Origin: Telluria beijingensis
GTDB taxonomy: Bacteria; Pseudomonadota; Gammaproteobacteria; Burkholderiales; Burkholderiaceae_D
DNA length: 64,000 bases
Direction: 5' to 3'
NCBI RefSeq assembly: GCF_030770395.1
Contig: NZ_CP132480.1
Coordinates: 3,277,792 to 3,341,791 of the forward strand
Shown here: positions 56,193 to 64,000 of the stretch, piece after piece
Position numbering within the stretch: the first letter of the stretch is position 1
Layout of the letters: the number at the start of each line of letters is the position of its first letter
Program-made: the position numbers and the translations under genes
The notes under the pieces: model-generated
The model's input: only the letters and a program-made list of their open reading frames with translations
The model's database searches: none
What the model was told of the DNA's origin: nothing

Positions 56193-57259
56193 CTCCCCAC
56201 GACACCCTGCTCCGGATCCTCGACCTCGCGCGCTGGGCGCCCAGCGGCGACAACACCCAGCCCTGGCGCTTCGAACTGGCCGGGCCCGACCACGTGGTGG
56301 TGCACGCCAGCGATACGCGCGCCGATACCGTGTACGACCTGGACGGCCATCCGAGCCAGATCTCGGTCGGCGCGCTGCTCGAGACGATGGCCATCGCCGC
56401 CAGCGCCCACGGCCTGCGCGCCGACGCCCAGCGCCGCCCCGGCAGCCCGGACGAACAGCCGCTGTTCGACGTGCGCTTCAGCGCCGACGCCGGCATCGCG
56501 CCGAGCCCGCTGGTCGAGGCCATCACCCGCCGCAGCGTGCAGCGCCGGCCGATGAGCGCGCGGCCCCTGAGCGGCGACGAGAAGCGCGCGCTCGAAGCCG
56601 CCGTCGCCCCGGCCTACACGCTGCACTGGATCGAAGGCTTCGGACCGAAACTCGCGACCGCGCGCTTGATGTACGACAACGCCCGACTGCGCCTGACCAT
56701 GCCCGAGGCCTATCAGGTGCATGCCCGCATCATCGAGTGGAATGCGCGCACCAGCCGCGACCGCGTGCCGGACCAGGCGCTGGGCGTCGATCCGGGCACC
56801 CTCAAGCTCATGAAGTGGGCCATGGTGAGCTGGGACCGGCTGTCGACCATGAACCGCCTGATGGGCACCTGGGCTCCGCGCCTGCAGATGGACCTGGTCC
56901 CAGGCCTGGCCTGCGCCGCCCACTTCGTGCTCAAGGCGCGCAACGCGCCGCGCGGCATCGACGACTACGTCGACGCGGGGCGTGCGGTGCAGCGCTTCTG
57001 GCTGACGCTGACCCACCTGGGACTCGTGATGCAACCCGAGATGACGCCGCTGATCTTTTCCAAGTACGTGCTCGACAAACGCAAGTTCACCAGCACACCC
57101 GGCCTGTTCGAGGCCGCCGAACGGCTGCGCGCGCGCGCGCAGGAACTGATCTATGCCGGTCCCGGCACCCCGGTCTACATGGGCCGGCTGGGCGCCGGCC
57201 CCCTGCCCAGGGCGCGCTCGGAACGGCGGCCGCTGGAAGAATTGCTGATCCGGCGCTGA
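56189..57259 (+). CDS. Nitroreductase-like protein
   Basis: 356 residues, long for the family (single-domain members are ~200). The N-terminal LARWAPSGDNTQPWRF (about 13-28) is the FMN-binding start of nitroreductases. A long alpha-helical middle and C-terminal part (RAQELIYAGPGTPVYMGRLG) follow. Family members reduce or oxidise small molecules with FMN, including oxidation of peptide heterocycles. Coupled by ATGA to the ThiF-like gene, so the two likely act on one product. Confidence 0.78.
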   Translation: MTPHDTLLRILDLARWAPSGDNTQPWRFELAGPDHVVVHASDTRADTVYDLDGHPSQISVGALLETMAIAASAHGLRADAQRRPGSPDEQPLFDVRFSADAGIAPSPLVEAITRRSVQRRPMSARPLSGDEKRALEAAVAPAYTLHWIEGFGPKLATARLMYDNARLRLTMPEAYQVHARIIEWNARTSRDRVPDQALGVDPGTLKLMKWAMVSWDRLSTMNRLMGTWAPRLQMDLVPGLACAAHFVLKARNAPRGIDDYVDAGRAVQRFWLTLTHLGLVMQPEMTPLIFSKYVLDKRKFTSTPGLFEAAERLRARAQELIYAGPGTPVYMGRLGAGPLPRARSERRPLEELLIRR

Positions 57260-57276
57260 ACCTGCTACAAGCCGCG

Positions 57277-58152
57277 CTACGCGATCAGCGCGCAGCGCAT
57301 GCTGTTCAGGCCGAAATGGCGGCGCAGGTCGCTGAAATCGTGCTTGTGCCACTCCGGCAGCCGTTGCTGCATGCGCTGCAGTTCCGCCGCAAGCTCGGGA
57401 TCGGCGCCGCGGCGCGGCGCGCTTTTCAGCGCCATCATGAACGGCAGGCCGATCGTCGAATACAGCGTCGCGCGGCCGGCCAGCGGCTTGACCGCCTGGC
57501 GGAAGTCGTCCGGGTAGAACGCCGCCCGCAGCGAATTGTAGTAATCCTCGGTAAACAGCTGCGGCTGCCGGTCGGCGTACTGGTAGGCGAAATAGTCGAT
57601 CGAGCGGGCCGCCTTGAGGTGGCCGAAATCGACCATGTAGACGCCGCCCCCGTCCTTCAGGATGCGCGCCACTTCGGCGTAGGTCTGGCACAGCATGTCC
57701 AGCGTCGGCAGGTGGTGCAGGGCCATGGTCGACATCACGGCATCCACCGATTTGTCGGCGAACGAGGACAGGTCGGTGATGTCGCCATGGCGGAATTCGA
57801 CATTGGTCAAGCCCTGGCGTGCGATCAGTTCGCGCGCCCGTTCGAGCATCGGCGCCGACAGGTCGACCCCGATGAAGCGGGTCGCCGGATTCAGGCGCGC
57901 CACCATGGCCAGCTGGTTGGCCGGGCCGCAGGCAAGGTCGACCACCGTGTCGCCCGGGCGGATCACCTCGCACACATTCGCACAATGAAACAGGTACACG
58001 GGCGCCATCACGGCATGCTCGCGTCCCGCCTCCACATAGGCCGCCACGTTCTCCGGATCGTCCATCACCAGGTCGGGCTCGGTTACGCGCGGGCTGCGTT
58101 CGCCGGTTACCAATTCCCGGACCACGGTCTTGATCAAATTAAGGCTGGGCAT
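57277..58152 (-). CDS. Class I SAM-dependent methyltransferase
   Basis: 291 residues. SAM motif I is VVDLACGPANQ (about 70-80), followed by FIGVDLS and post-I VDAVMSTMALHHL. It is convergent with the nitroreductase-like gene, 17 bases away, and may modify the same unknown product. Target not deducible. Confidence 0.88.
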   Translation of the reverse strand: MPSLNLIKTVVRELVTGERSPRVTEPDLVMDDPENVAAYVEAGREHAVMAPVYLFHCANVCEVIRPGDTVVDLACGPANQLAMVARLNPATRFIGVDLSAPMLERARELIARQGLTNVEFRHGDITDLSSFADKSVDAVMSTMALHHLPTLDMLCQTYAEVARILKDGGGVYMVDFGHLKAARSIDYFAYQYADRQPQLFTEDYYNSLRAAFYPDDFRQAVKPLAGRATLYSTIGLPFMMALKSAPRRGADPELAAELQRMQQRLPEWHKHDFSDLRRHFGLNSMRCALIA

Positions 58153-58478
58153 CTTGTTTTTTCCTGAAGAAACAAACTGTAAAAAAATGCTGTCGGAATT
58201 TTTTACAACGCTGTGCTAGAAAGCTGAGCCGAAGTCGACAGATCAGCAGCAAGCATATGATTTTAAACGCTTTTCATAATGCTGGCACGCTGCTTGCTAG
58301 ATAACATTTGCAATGATCGTCACTGGCAATACCCTGGAAGATGCGAGCGAGTTTAACTGTGCAAACATCGGCGGGCAATAAACAAATCATAAGCCGTAGC
58401 GTCATCAAAGCAGTCACCCTTGGGAATGCCCGAGTATCGAGCCCGAGACACATAGGTCAACATATACTGGAGATTCAC
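58153..58478. other. Divergent intergenic region with sigma54 promoter
   Basis: 326 AT-rich bases between the methyltransferase and the PEP-CTERM gene. It contains the -24/-12 element at 58283 and a leader of about 170 bases before the pepA-like start. No gene was seen. Confidence 0.6.
58283..58298 (+). promoter_or_regulatory. Sigma54 (RpoN) promoter
   Basis: TGGCACG-CTGC-TTGCT matches the -24/-12 consensus with exactly 10 bases between GG and GC. PEP-CTERM genes are known to be controlled by the PrsK/PrsR two-component system through RpoN in related bacteria. The activator site was not identified. Confidence 0.88.
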
Positions 58479-59342
58479 ATGTTTAATACCAAGAGCACGC
58501 TGCGTACCCTGATCGCCGGCGCCTTCCTGACCATGGCAGCAGCTGCGCAGGCAGCGCCTGTCTTCAGCGTCGATCCACGCTCGAACGGCCTGGATGTGCC
58601 TGGCATGGTCGACGGACAGGAAGTCCCGAACCTCTCGCGCGAATTCACGGCCAACACCATCAAAGGCGAGTCGTCGGCCCGTATCGAGCTGATCGAAGGC
58701 ACGACCAATCGCTACACCAGCGTGGGCTGGATTCGCTACGACGCGTTCTCGAACAATGTCGGCAATACCTCGACCAATATCAACGCTCTGATCTCGGGTC
58801 TCGGCATCAACTACAGCCTGTACGCCACGTTCAACCAGACGTTCACCTGCAACGGCGCGCTGGGCACCAACGTGTCGTGCGCAATCGACGATATCGCCCT
58901 GTCGCTGTGGGCCGATGCCGGCGCCGATTCTGAATTCCGCACCGCCTCGCTGACCGCTGACGCGATCGTGATCCCGAACGGCGCCCGCGTCGAACTGGGC
59001 ACCGTCACCAGCATCCTGTCGGGTGCTGCGGGCATCAACGAACTGGGCGGCGCCTTCCAGAACGTCAACTCCAACTTCATGCTGACCGAAGCCGGCAAGG
59101 CCTTCTTCGTCGAGCCTGATCCGTTCTACACCGCCGCCTTCAGCGCCTTCAACAACACCTCGTCGGGCCTGGTGTGCTCGCCGAACTGCGAAGCGCCGAC
59201 GGTGGTCGCGATCACCCAGGAAAGCGGCATCACCGACTTCAACGGCGCTCCTGCCGAAGTGCCGGAACCAGGTTCGCTGGCACTGATGGGCCTGGGCCTG
59301 CTGGGCCTGGGCGCCTATCGCCGCAAGCGCCTGCAGAAGTAA
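58479..59342 (+). CDS. pepA: Flocculation-associated PEP-CTERM protein, PepA-like
   Basis: 287 residues, with GGAG seven bases before the ATG. A signal peptide (cleavage AAAQA-AP) leads to the mature protein. The C-terminal sorting signal is VPEPGSLALMGLGLLGLG followed by AYRRKR. The middle shows the pattern of the PepA family (an NYSLYATFNQTF strand, FMLTEAGKAFFVEPDPFY, then an N-rich loop). PepA-type proteins promote floc formation. The sorting signal needs an exosortase, which is not in this window. RpoN-controlled. Confidence 0.88.
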   Translation: MFNTKSTLRTLIAGAFLTMAAAAQAAPVFSVDPRSNGLDVPGMVDGQEVPNLSREFTANTIKGESSARIELIEGTTNRYTSVGWIRYDAFSNNVGNTSTNINALISGLGINYSLYATFNQTFTCNGALGTNVSCAIDDIALSLWADAGADSEFRTASLTADAIVIPNGARVELGTVTSILSGAAGINELGGAFQNVNSNFMLTEAGKAFFVEPDPFYTAAFSAFNNTSSGLVCSPNCEAPTVVAITQESGITDFNGAPAEVPEPGSLALMGLGLLGLGAYRRKRLQK

Positions 59343-59370
59343 TCCGCGTCCGGTTTCCCGGACCACGTCG

Positions 59371-59402
59371 ACAAGCCGCCCGGTGCAAGCCGGGCGGCTT
59401 GT
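59371..59402 (+). terminator. Terminator after the pepA-like gene
   Basis: Perfect 13-base arms ACAAGCCGCCCGG (59371-59383) and CCGGGCGGCTTGT (59390-59402) with a six-base loop. The T-tract after it is weak (TGCATTT). It lies 28 bases past the stop. Confidence 0.75.
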
Positions 59403-59441
59403 TGCATTTGGCCCGCCATGTCCACGCCACAGGCCAGCCCG

Positions 59442-60545
59442 TCAGGCCTGTTCACCCTTGGCGTCGTCCCGTGGCGAAATGAACGCCTTGTGGAATAAAT
59501 GCCGCGCCAGCATGAATGGCGGCATGCGCAGCCAGTTGCCGCGGACGTACAGCGCGAAACGCGCCGCTGCGCCGAAGCGTCCGGCGCAACTCGGATGATG
59601 CGGCGGCAGGACGCGCAGGAATAGCGCATCCATCAGGCTGCGCAGCAACGGTCCCGGACCGCCCGCGGCCGCCGCGCGCACGACCTCCGGCGGCACCGGC
59701 GTGCCCAGCATCCGCTGCAGGTAGCGCAGCGCGTAGTACAAGGGCCGCCCCAGTTGCAAGGCCTGTGCGCGTGGCGCCAGGCCTTCCCAGAAGCCCGGCT
59801 CGGCGCCGAACTGCAGCGCCAGGCGATGCAGGTCGAGCAGATCGCGCAATCCATGATCGAATTCGCCGTCGGAAAACAGATGCACCGCACTGTGCAGGAA
59901 CATATCGTGTGGCGCCAGCATGAACAGCCCGGGCTCGCCGGCGACCGGGATGGCCGCCGCGCGCAACAGGTCCGGGTCGGGCCGTTCGGCCGCGGTTTCG
60001 GGCAGGATCGCATGATGCACGTCGATCGCATTGCCGCGCCGTACATGCACCATCGGCGGAATCTCGTGCATCCACTCGCGGTAGTAACGCTGGTCGTAGG
60101 GATCGTGGTGGGCACTGGCCCAGCCGTGCAGCATCAGCGCCGCTTCGACCTCGTCCAGGCGTGGCTTGGGCACGAGGATATCGATGTCCGTGAACAGGCG
60201 GCCGCGACCGGCGTCGAGCCCGGCCATGGCATACGCACCGCCCTTGAGCAGGATCAGCGGCACATCGAGCCCGGCCAAGGCCGCGACGATGCGCGCCACT
60301 TCGTAGCGCACGCCGCGCGCATGGTTGGACGCGGCCAGGCGGGTCCATTCCAGGTGCTCGCGCGGCGCGGCGGGAACGGCAGCGAGCAGGCCCGCGTCCT
60401 CCAGCAGGTACAGCATGCTCACCAGCAGATTGGCATTGGCGGCCTGGCGCAGCAGCAGGTCCCACTGCGCCAGGTCCAGCGCCAGTACCTCCTGCGGCGA
60501 GCGCAGTACCCGCACCAGGAGCGGCAGGGATTCGGGAACGCTCAT
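59442..60545 (-). CDS. Nucleotidyltransferase-family protein of the HPr-rel-A operon
   Basis: 367 residues. The nucleotidyltransferase motif is ILLKGGAYA (about 98-106) with TDIDILV for the metal-binding aspartates, then a helical C-terminal half with HDMFLHSAVHLF. Such proteins commonly lie beside PqqD/HprK-like genes. The transferred group and acceptor are unknown. It overlaps the kinase gene by ATGA and is last in the operon. Confidence 0.78.
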   Translation of the reverse strand: MSVPESLPLLVRVLRSPQEVLALDLAQWDLLLRQAANANLLVSMLYLLEDAGLLAAVPAAPREHLEWTRLAASNHARGVRYEVARIVAALAGLDVPLILLKGGAYAMAGLDAGRGRLFTDIDILVPKPRLDEVEAALMLHGWASAHHDPYDQRYYREWMHEIPPMVHVRRGNAIDVHHAILPETAAERPDPDLLRAAAIPVAGEPGLFMLAPHDMFLHSAVHLFSDGEFDHGLRDLLDLHRLALQFGAEPGFWEGLAPRAQALQLGRPLYYALRYLQRMLGTPVPPEVVRAAAAGGPGPLLRSLMDALFLRVLPPHHPSCAGRFGAAARFALYVRGNWLRMPPFMLARHLFHKAFISPRDDAKGEQA

Positions 60546-61459
60546 GGCGCTTCTCCCGCCAGGGCGTCGAACACGGCCATCGCTTCGTCGAGCTTGCTGT
60601 AGCGGAAGGTATACCCGGCGCTGCGCTGCGCCAGACCGGCCAGGGTGTCGAAACCCCTGGCGCCGAGCAGCGTGTAGTTGAAGGCGTTGTCGGCCACGCG
60701 CATGAACAGGCGCGCGCGCGTCACCGGTTCAAGTTCGGCCGGCGCGCCGTCTTCCCACTGCGGGAACACGATCGCATGCGGCACGACCGCTTCGCCCGCG
60801 CGGCGGATGCTGTCGCCTGGCGCGCGCATCAGCCCGACCGTGCCCTTCATCGTGCCGTGCACCACGGAGCCGAACACGGCCTCGGGGGCGAACGCGCGAA
60901 TCACCTCGATCGAGCGGTTCTTGAGGCTGACCGGACGCGGCACCGGCACCAGCAGCCCGTCCGCGTGCCGCACCAGCGCCAGCTCGTCCGACAGCAGGCG
61001 CCAGCCGCGGCAGACCAGGGCGGCGCACAGCGTGCTCTTGCCCGAACCCGGCGGGGCCGGCAGGATGATGCCGCGGCCATGCTTTTCGACCACCGCGGCG
61101 TGCACGATCAGGTAGCCATGAGCGCGGTTCGACACGCACCAGTTCATCATCCATTCGCAGAATGGCTGCGCCTGCGCCACGGGCAGCGGCTTGAAAGGGA
61201 ATTTGCCGTCCTGCTCGAAGCGGACCTGGGGCCGCCACCAGCGGCGGATGCCGCCCGGCTGGCCCAGGTCGAGATGGAAGTCGGCGAAGCCGCCCGCTTC
61301 GTTCAGCGGGTAGTCCGCATACAGCACCGCCAGGCCGGCGGCCAGGTGCGGGATGTTCGAGTGGATGCGATTGGCGAAGGGGCCGGTCTGGACATCGAGG
61401 CCGGGGCCGCTCAGGCGCGCGCGCAACTGCGCCGGCGCCAGGGACGACACGGTCAGCAT
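60542..61459 (-). CDS. HprK-related kinase A
   Basis: 305 residues. Walker A APPGSGKST lies at 135-143, preceded by the HAAVV strand (H120) and followed by LSDELALV with D158, the pattern of the HPr kinase/phosphorylase fold. No HPr-like partner gene is visible here, so the target is not ordinary HPr regulation. The family is known as part of the uncharacterised HPr-rel-A system. It overlaps the PqqD-like gene by 7 bases. Confidence 0.85.
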   Translation of the reverse strand: MLTVSSLAPAQLRARLSGPGLDVQTGPFANRIHSNIPHLAAGLAVLYADYPLNEAGGFADFHLDLGQPGGIRRWWRPQVRFEQDGKFPFKPLPVAQAQPFCEWMMNWCVSNRAHGYLIVHAAVVEKHGRGIILPAPPGSGKSTLCAALVCRGWRLLSDELALVRHADGLLVPVPRPVSLKNRSIEVIRAFAPEAVFGSVVHGTMKGTVGLMRAPGDSIRRAGEAVVPHAIVFPQWEDGAPAELEPVTRARLFMRVADNAFNYTLLGARGFDTLAGLAQRSAGYTFRYSKLDEAMAVFDALAGEAP

Positions 61460-61779
61460 GGTTCGATCAGGTCGAGTGCATGCAGGTCGGCAAGCAGGTC
61501 GGCCAGCTGCTCGCGATCGAGCGCCGCGTCGGCCGCAGCATCGGCGCCATCGACACCATCGTCGCGGGCTTCGGCAGCGAGTTCGGCATCCAGTGCCGAC
61601 GCCAGGCCGGGAATGTCGTCAGGCGCGGCCGCGAGCCGCTCGAGGAGCCACAAGGCGACCGGTGACAGCAGGTGGGTGGCGCCGGACAGGTCGTTGAACA
61701 GCACCGCTTCGCCGTCCCATTCCCGCCGCCGCAACGACTGCCCCGCGCTCACGCGCCAGGGCCGGGAACCATCAAACAA
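61453..61779 (-). CDS. PqqD-like protein of the HPr-rel-A system
   Basis: 108 residues. WDGEAVLFNDLSGATHLLSPVALWLLERL matches the PqqD fold, whose members hold precursor peptides for modifying enzymes. An acidic Asp/Ala-rich stretch (about 65-85) precedes a C-terminal helix. It overlaps both flanking genes, so translation is coupled throughout the operon. Confidence 0.82.
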   Translation of the reverse strand: MFDGSRPWRVSAGQSLRRREWDGEAVLFNDLSGATHLLSPVALWLLERLAAAPDDIPGLASALDAELAAEARDDGVDGADAAADAALDREQLADLLADLHALDLIEPC

Positions 61780-62344
61780 GATACGTCGTTTCCAGGTAGG
61801 CGCGCACTTGGCTGGCGGACCAATAGACCTTGGGCATGGGCGAGTAGAACTGGCGGGTTTGCAGATCGTTCCACATCTTGAACAATCTCGTTTCGTCCAG
61901 CACGGTCACATTGCCCGCCAGGATATTGAAGTAGGTCGTCGCCATGGCGCGTCCGACATATTTACGATAATCGTTCTTCTTATCGTATCCCCGCAAGATA
62001 TCGATGAGCTTGACGTTGGCATATTTGGCGTCGTAGCACCGGAACAGCTGGCCGAATTTGATGTCTTCAGCACATGGCCAGCGCTTCGACAATTTGGCCC
62101 ATTGCTCCGGCGTCAGTCCCCTGCAACGTCCTTTTTCGACATAGTTGCTGTTGCCGCCATGCGACAACGATGCCGCCGAAGGCGCGACGCATTGCGGGCT
62201 GGTGGCCATGGCCACCCTGCTTTCCAGCGTGAGCAGCACGCCGGCAGCGCCGAGACCGACCTTGCCCAGACGGCGGCGGCCAGCATTCGCTACCGGTATC
62301 GGGGGCGGCGGAAGGTCATCGTATGGTTGTGGTTCGGTCGACAT
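61772..62344 (-). CDS. Exported Cys-containing protein heading the HPr-rel-A operon
   Basis: 190 residues from the ATG at 62344 (AGGA seven bases upstream). A Pro-rich N-terminus is followed by RRRLGKVGLGAAGVLLT and a small-residue stretch ending AMA, which resembles a twin-arginine signal. The mature part has four cysteines and the segment CRGLTPEQWAKLSKRWP, reminiscent of TPGxW...WP motifs of secreted proteins. No family was recognised. It may be the substrate of the downstream kinase and PqqD-like protein (inference). Confidence 0.7.
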   Translation of the reverse strand: MSTEPQPYDDLPPPPIPVANAGRRRLGKVGLGAAGVLLTLESRVAMATSPQCVAPSAASLSHGGNSNYVEKGRCRGLTPEQWAKLSKRWPCAEDIKFGQLFRCYDAKYANVKLIDILRGYDKKNDYRKYVGRAMATTYFNILAGNVTVLDETRLFKMWNDLQTRQFYSPMPKVYWSASQVRAYLETTYLV

Positions 62345-62474
62345 AGTCATTTCCTGGAAAGGGGCTCTTTGGCGCAATAGCACTATCAGCAATTACCATG
62401 CCGAGGGATTTCAGGCAGGAAAAAACCTTTACAAAACAGCCACCTACCCGCCCCGCATGGTGACGATCACCCTC

Positions 62475-62504
62475 ATTATAGTAATGAATTCCGACTAGCT
62501 GTAA
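62475..62504 (-). promoter_or_regulatory. Sigma70 promoter of the HPr-rel-A operon
   Basis: On the minus strand, TTACAG (62504-62499) and a perfect TATAAT (62480-62475) are 18 bases apart. The leader would be about 125 bases. It lies directly after the export-protein stop. Confidence 0.65.
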
Positions 62505-62517
62505 GAAAACTCGACAG

Positions 62518-63144
62518 TTAGAAATAGCTTTCCGGAATTACGAGGATGTCGCCAGGACGCATCATCATGTTCGCCGAGATGTCGCCATCCTTGATGAGGT
62601 CATCGAGCCGTACGGTCAATTTTTCCTGCTTGCCATCGACCGTGCGAACGATGCTGGCCTTGTTACCCGCTGCGAATTCCGTCACGCCACCGACTGCGAT
62701 CAGGACATCCATCAACGACATCTCGCGGCGGTACGGCAGCGCTTGCGGACGTGCGGCCTGGCCGATCACGCGAATCTGGTCGCTGAAATTGCCCACGAAC
62801 TGGGTCACGACCACCGTAACCACCGGCTGCTGGATGAACTTGGCCAGCGCGCCTTCGATATCGCGCGCCAGCTGGGTCGAGGTCTTGCCGGCGGCCGGCA
62901 GGTCTTCGACCAGCGGCGTGGTGATCTTGCCGTCCGGACGCACCGGGACCGACATCGATACTTCAGGGTTACGCCAGACGATGATATTGACCGAATCGCC
63001 AGGTCCGATCAGGTAATCGGGATTGATCGGGGCCAGCGCGGCGGCGGGCGGCGCCGGCGGCGTGGCGCAGGCACCCAGCAGCAGCAGGCAGGCGATCGCG
63101 CCGGCTTTGGCCAAGGTATTGGTCAGATAGCTCATCTTGCTCAC
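62518..63144 (-). CDS. XrtA-associated polysaccharide export lipoprotein (Wza/EpsE-like)
   Basis: 208 residues from the GTG at 63144 (AGGAG five bases upstream; an ATG three codons in and another start at 63168 are alternatives). The lipobox is LLLLGAC. A Poly_export domain (YLIGPGDSVNIIVWRNPEVS) and SLBB-like part follow, ending PGDILVIPESYF, an ending typical of PEP-CTERM-associated export proteins. It forms the outer-membrane polysaccharide channel. The rest of the polysaccharide locus is not in this window. Confidence 0.88.
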   Translation of the reverse strand: MSKMSYLTNTLAKAGAIACLLLLGACATPPAPPAAALAPINPDYLIGPGDSVNIIVWRNPEVSMSVPVRPDGKITTPLVEDLPAAGKTSTQLARDIEGALAKFIQQPVVTVVVTQFVGNFSDQIRVIGQAARPQALPYRREMSLMDVLIAVGGVTEFAAGNKASIVRTVDGKQEKLTVRLDDLIKDGDISANMMMRPGDILVIPESYF

Positions 63145-63301
63145 GTTCACTCCTTCGTGCCGTGGCACGGCATTCGCCGCGCACCACTTGCTTGTTAAAA
63201 ATTGTTATTTCACCATCAAAACGCCGTTATTGTATATCAGAGTCTTGTAGGAAACGCCGCGCACACATGAATTTGTTGCAACGACCACCACAGCCATGGC
63301 C

Positions 63302-64000
63302 TCACGGCGCTTGGGTACGTTGCAGCAGGACGTGCACGTGACGCGCCGGGATCGCATAGGTGATGCCGCTCGGGTTGGTAATGGCATTCTCCTTCAAACC
63401 CTTGACGAATACCATATTAATAACGGCCACGACCACGCCGGTATCGGGGTCGTACACCGGGCTGCCGCTATTGCCGGGATAGGCCGTACCGTCGAGCTGG
63501 TAGATCGTGAACGGCGCGCGCTGCAGCTGGGCGATCGCACGCGCGTCGAGCTTGCGCGCGTTGAGCGAGGGGCGGACGATCGGCGTGATGGCGGCCAGGC
63601 CAGCACGGTGGGTCGCCGGATACAGGCCGAGCACCATGCCGAGCGGGAAACCGGTGAATGCCAGCGCCTGGCCTTCGCGCACCTCGTCCCTGTCGGCCAG
63701 GCGCAGCGCCGGTAGCGGCGTCCCGCTCAGGCGCAGGTGGGCCAGGTCGTGGTCGCGGTCGACGGCGACCACGGTCGCCGGCCGGAACACGGTATCGCTG
63801 CCATCGGCGCCGGCGCGCACCACCACGCCCAGCGCTTCCTTGCGCGCCCCGTCCAACAGGTCGGGCACCACGTGGGCATTGGTGATGACGCTCAGGCCGT
63901 CGCCGACCACGAAGCCGGTCCCGGAAAACGCGACCGCCGGGCTGCGCGTCTGCAGGTGGGTGCCGACGCCGACGACCGAGGGCTTGACCAGGGCCACCGT
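63302..64000 (-). CDS. Trypsin-like serine protease (partial, 5' end outside window)
   Basis: The frame is open from the right edge to the stop at 63302, giving about 232 residues without the N-terminus, which should hold the signal peptide. The catalytic triad is visible: His in ITNAHVV, Asp in DRDHDLAHLRL and Ser in YPGNSGSPV, as in S1C/HtrA-like proteases. No PDZ domain is present at the C-terminus, which ends just after the barrel. It is probably periplasmic. Oriented toward the polysaccharide export gene. Confidence 0.85.
   Translation of the reverse strand, partial: TVALVKPSVVGVGTHLQTRSPAVAFSGTGFVVGDGLSVITNAHVVPDLLDGARKEALGVVVRAGADGSDTVFRPATVVAVDRDHDLAHLRLSGTPLPALRLADRDEVREGQALAFTGFPLGMVLGLYPATHRAGLAAITPIVRPSLNARKLDARAIAQLQRAPFTIYQLDGTAYPGNSGSPVYDPDTGVVVAVINMVFVKGLKENAITNPSGITYAIPARHVHVLLQRTQAP

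Overview
The window is about 64 kb of high-GC DNA, probably from a beta-proteobacterium of the Oxalobacteraceae (Massilia/Telluria-like). That placement is an inference from gene content: a PEP-CTERM/exosortase accessory region, a Burkholderiales-type tad pilus locus, a fused isobutyryl-CoA mutase, Xanthomonas/Caulobacter-style TonB receptor with SapC and a cupin-like partner, and very long DUF4347/DUF4214 repeat proteins. No rRNA, tRNA, CRISPR array or insertion sequence was recognised.

Region 1 (1-10.7 kb, minus strand) holds two giant surface or secreted repeat proteins. One has an N-terminal DUF4214 segment and about ten Ig-like repeats and runs off the left edge. The other is about 1,886 residues: DUF4347, SwmB-type repeats, RTX nonapeptides, then C-terminal DUF4214 segments. 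A monovalent cation:proton antiporter follows (10.9-12.1 kb).

Region 2 (12.3-31.1 kb) is a beta-glucan utilisation locus. It encodes a sugar ABC transporter, a LacI-family regulator, GH1 and GH3 beta-glucosidases, glucokinase, a FucP-type sugar MFS permease, a cupin-like protein, SapC, a TonB receptor, a polysaccharide deacetylase-like protein and a GH16 lipoprotein beta-glucanase. Four near-identical palindromes (TGGAAAC/GTTTCCA type) lie at the promoters, three of them just downstream of well-formed sigma70 -10 boxes, so one LacI-type repressor probably controls the whole set. The proposed flow is: GH16 cuts glucan at the surface, TonB and ABC/MFS systems import oligosaccharides and glucose, GH3/GH1 release glucose, and Glk phosphorylates it.

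Region 3 (31.1-41.7 kb, minus) is a tad/flp pilus locus: flp, prepilin peptidase, an AAA ATPase, CpaB, secretin, small lipoprotein, TadZ, TadA, TadB, TadC and a TPR/LytR_C lipoprotein. Two tandem terminators separate flp from the rest. A GGDEF protein diverges from flp.

Region 4 (43.0-51.5 kb) is mixed: a decayed MFS gene, a LysR regulator, a DsbA-like isomerase, an SDR, an HD-GYP protein and icmF, which has a perfect 20-bp palindrome at its promoter.

Region 5 (51.6-64 kb) is exosortase (PEP-CTERM) accessory territory. It has the TPR lipoprotein PrsT; a FeeM-like acyltransferase followed by a ThiF-like E1 enzyme, a nitroreductase-like protein and a convergent methyltransferase; a PepA-like PEP-CTERM protein behind a textbook sigma54 promoter; an HPr-rel-A type operon (small exported protein, PqqD-like protein, HprK-like kinase, nucleotidyltransferase); a polysaccharide export lipoprotein; and a trypsin-like protease cut by the right edge. 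The acyltransferase/E1 cluster and the HPr-rel-A operon are the best candidates here for undescribed biology. Exosortase itself is not in the window.
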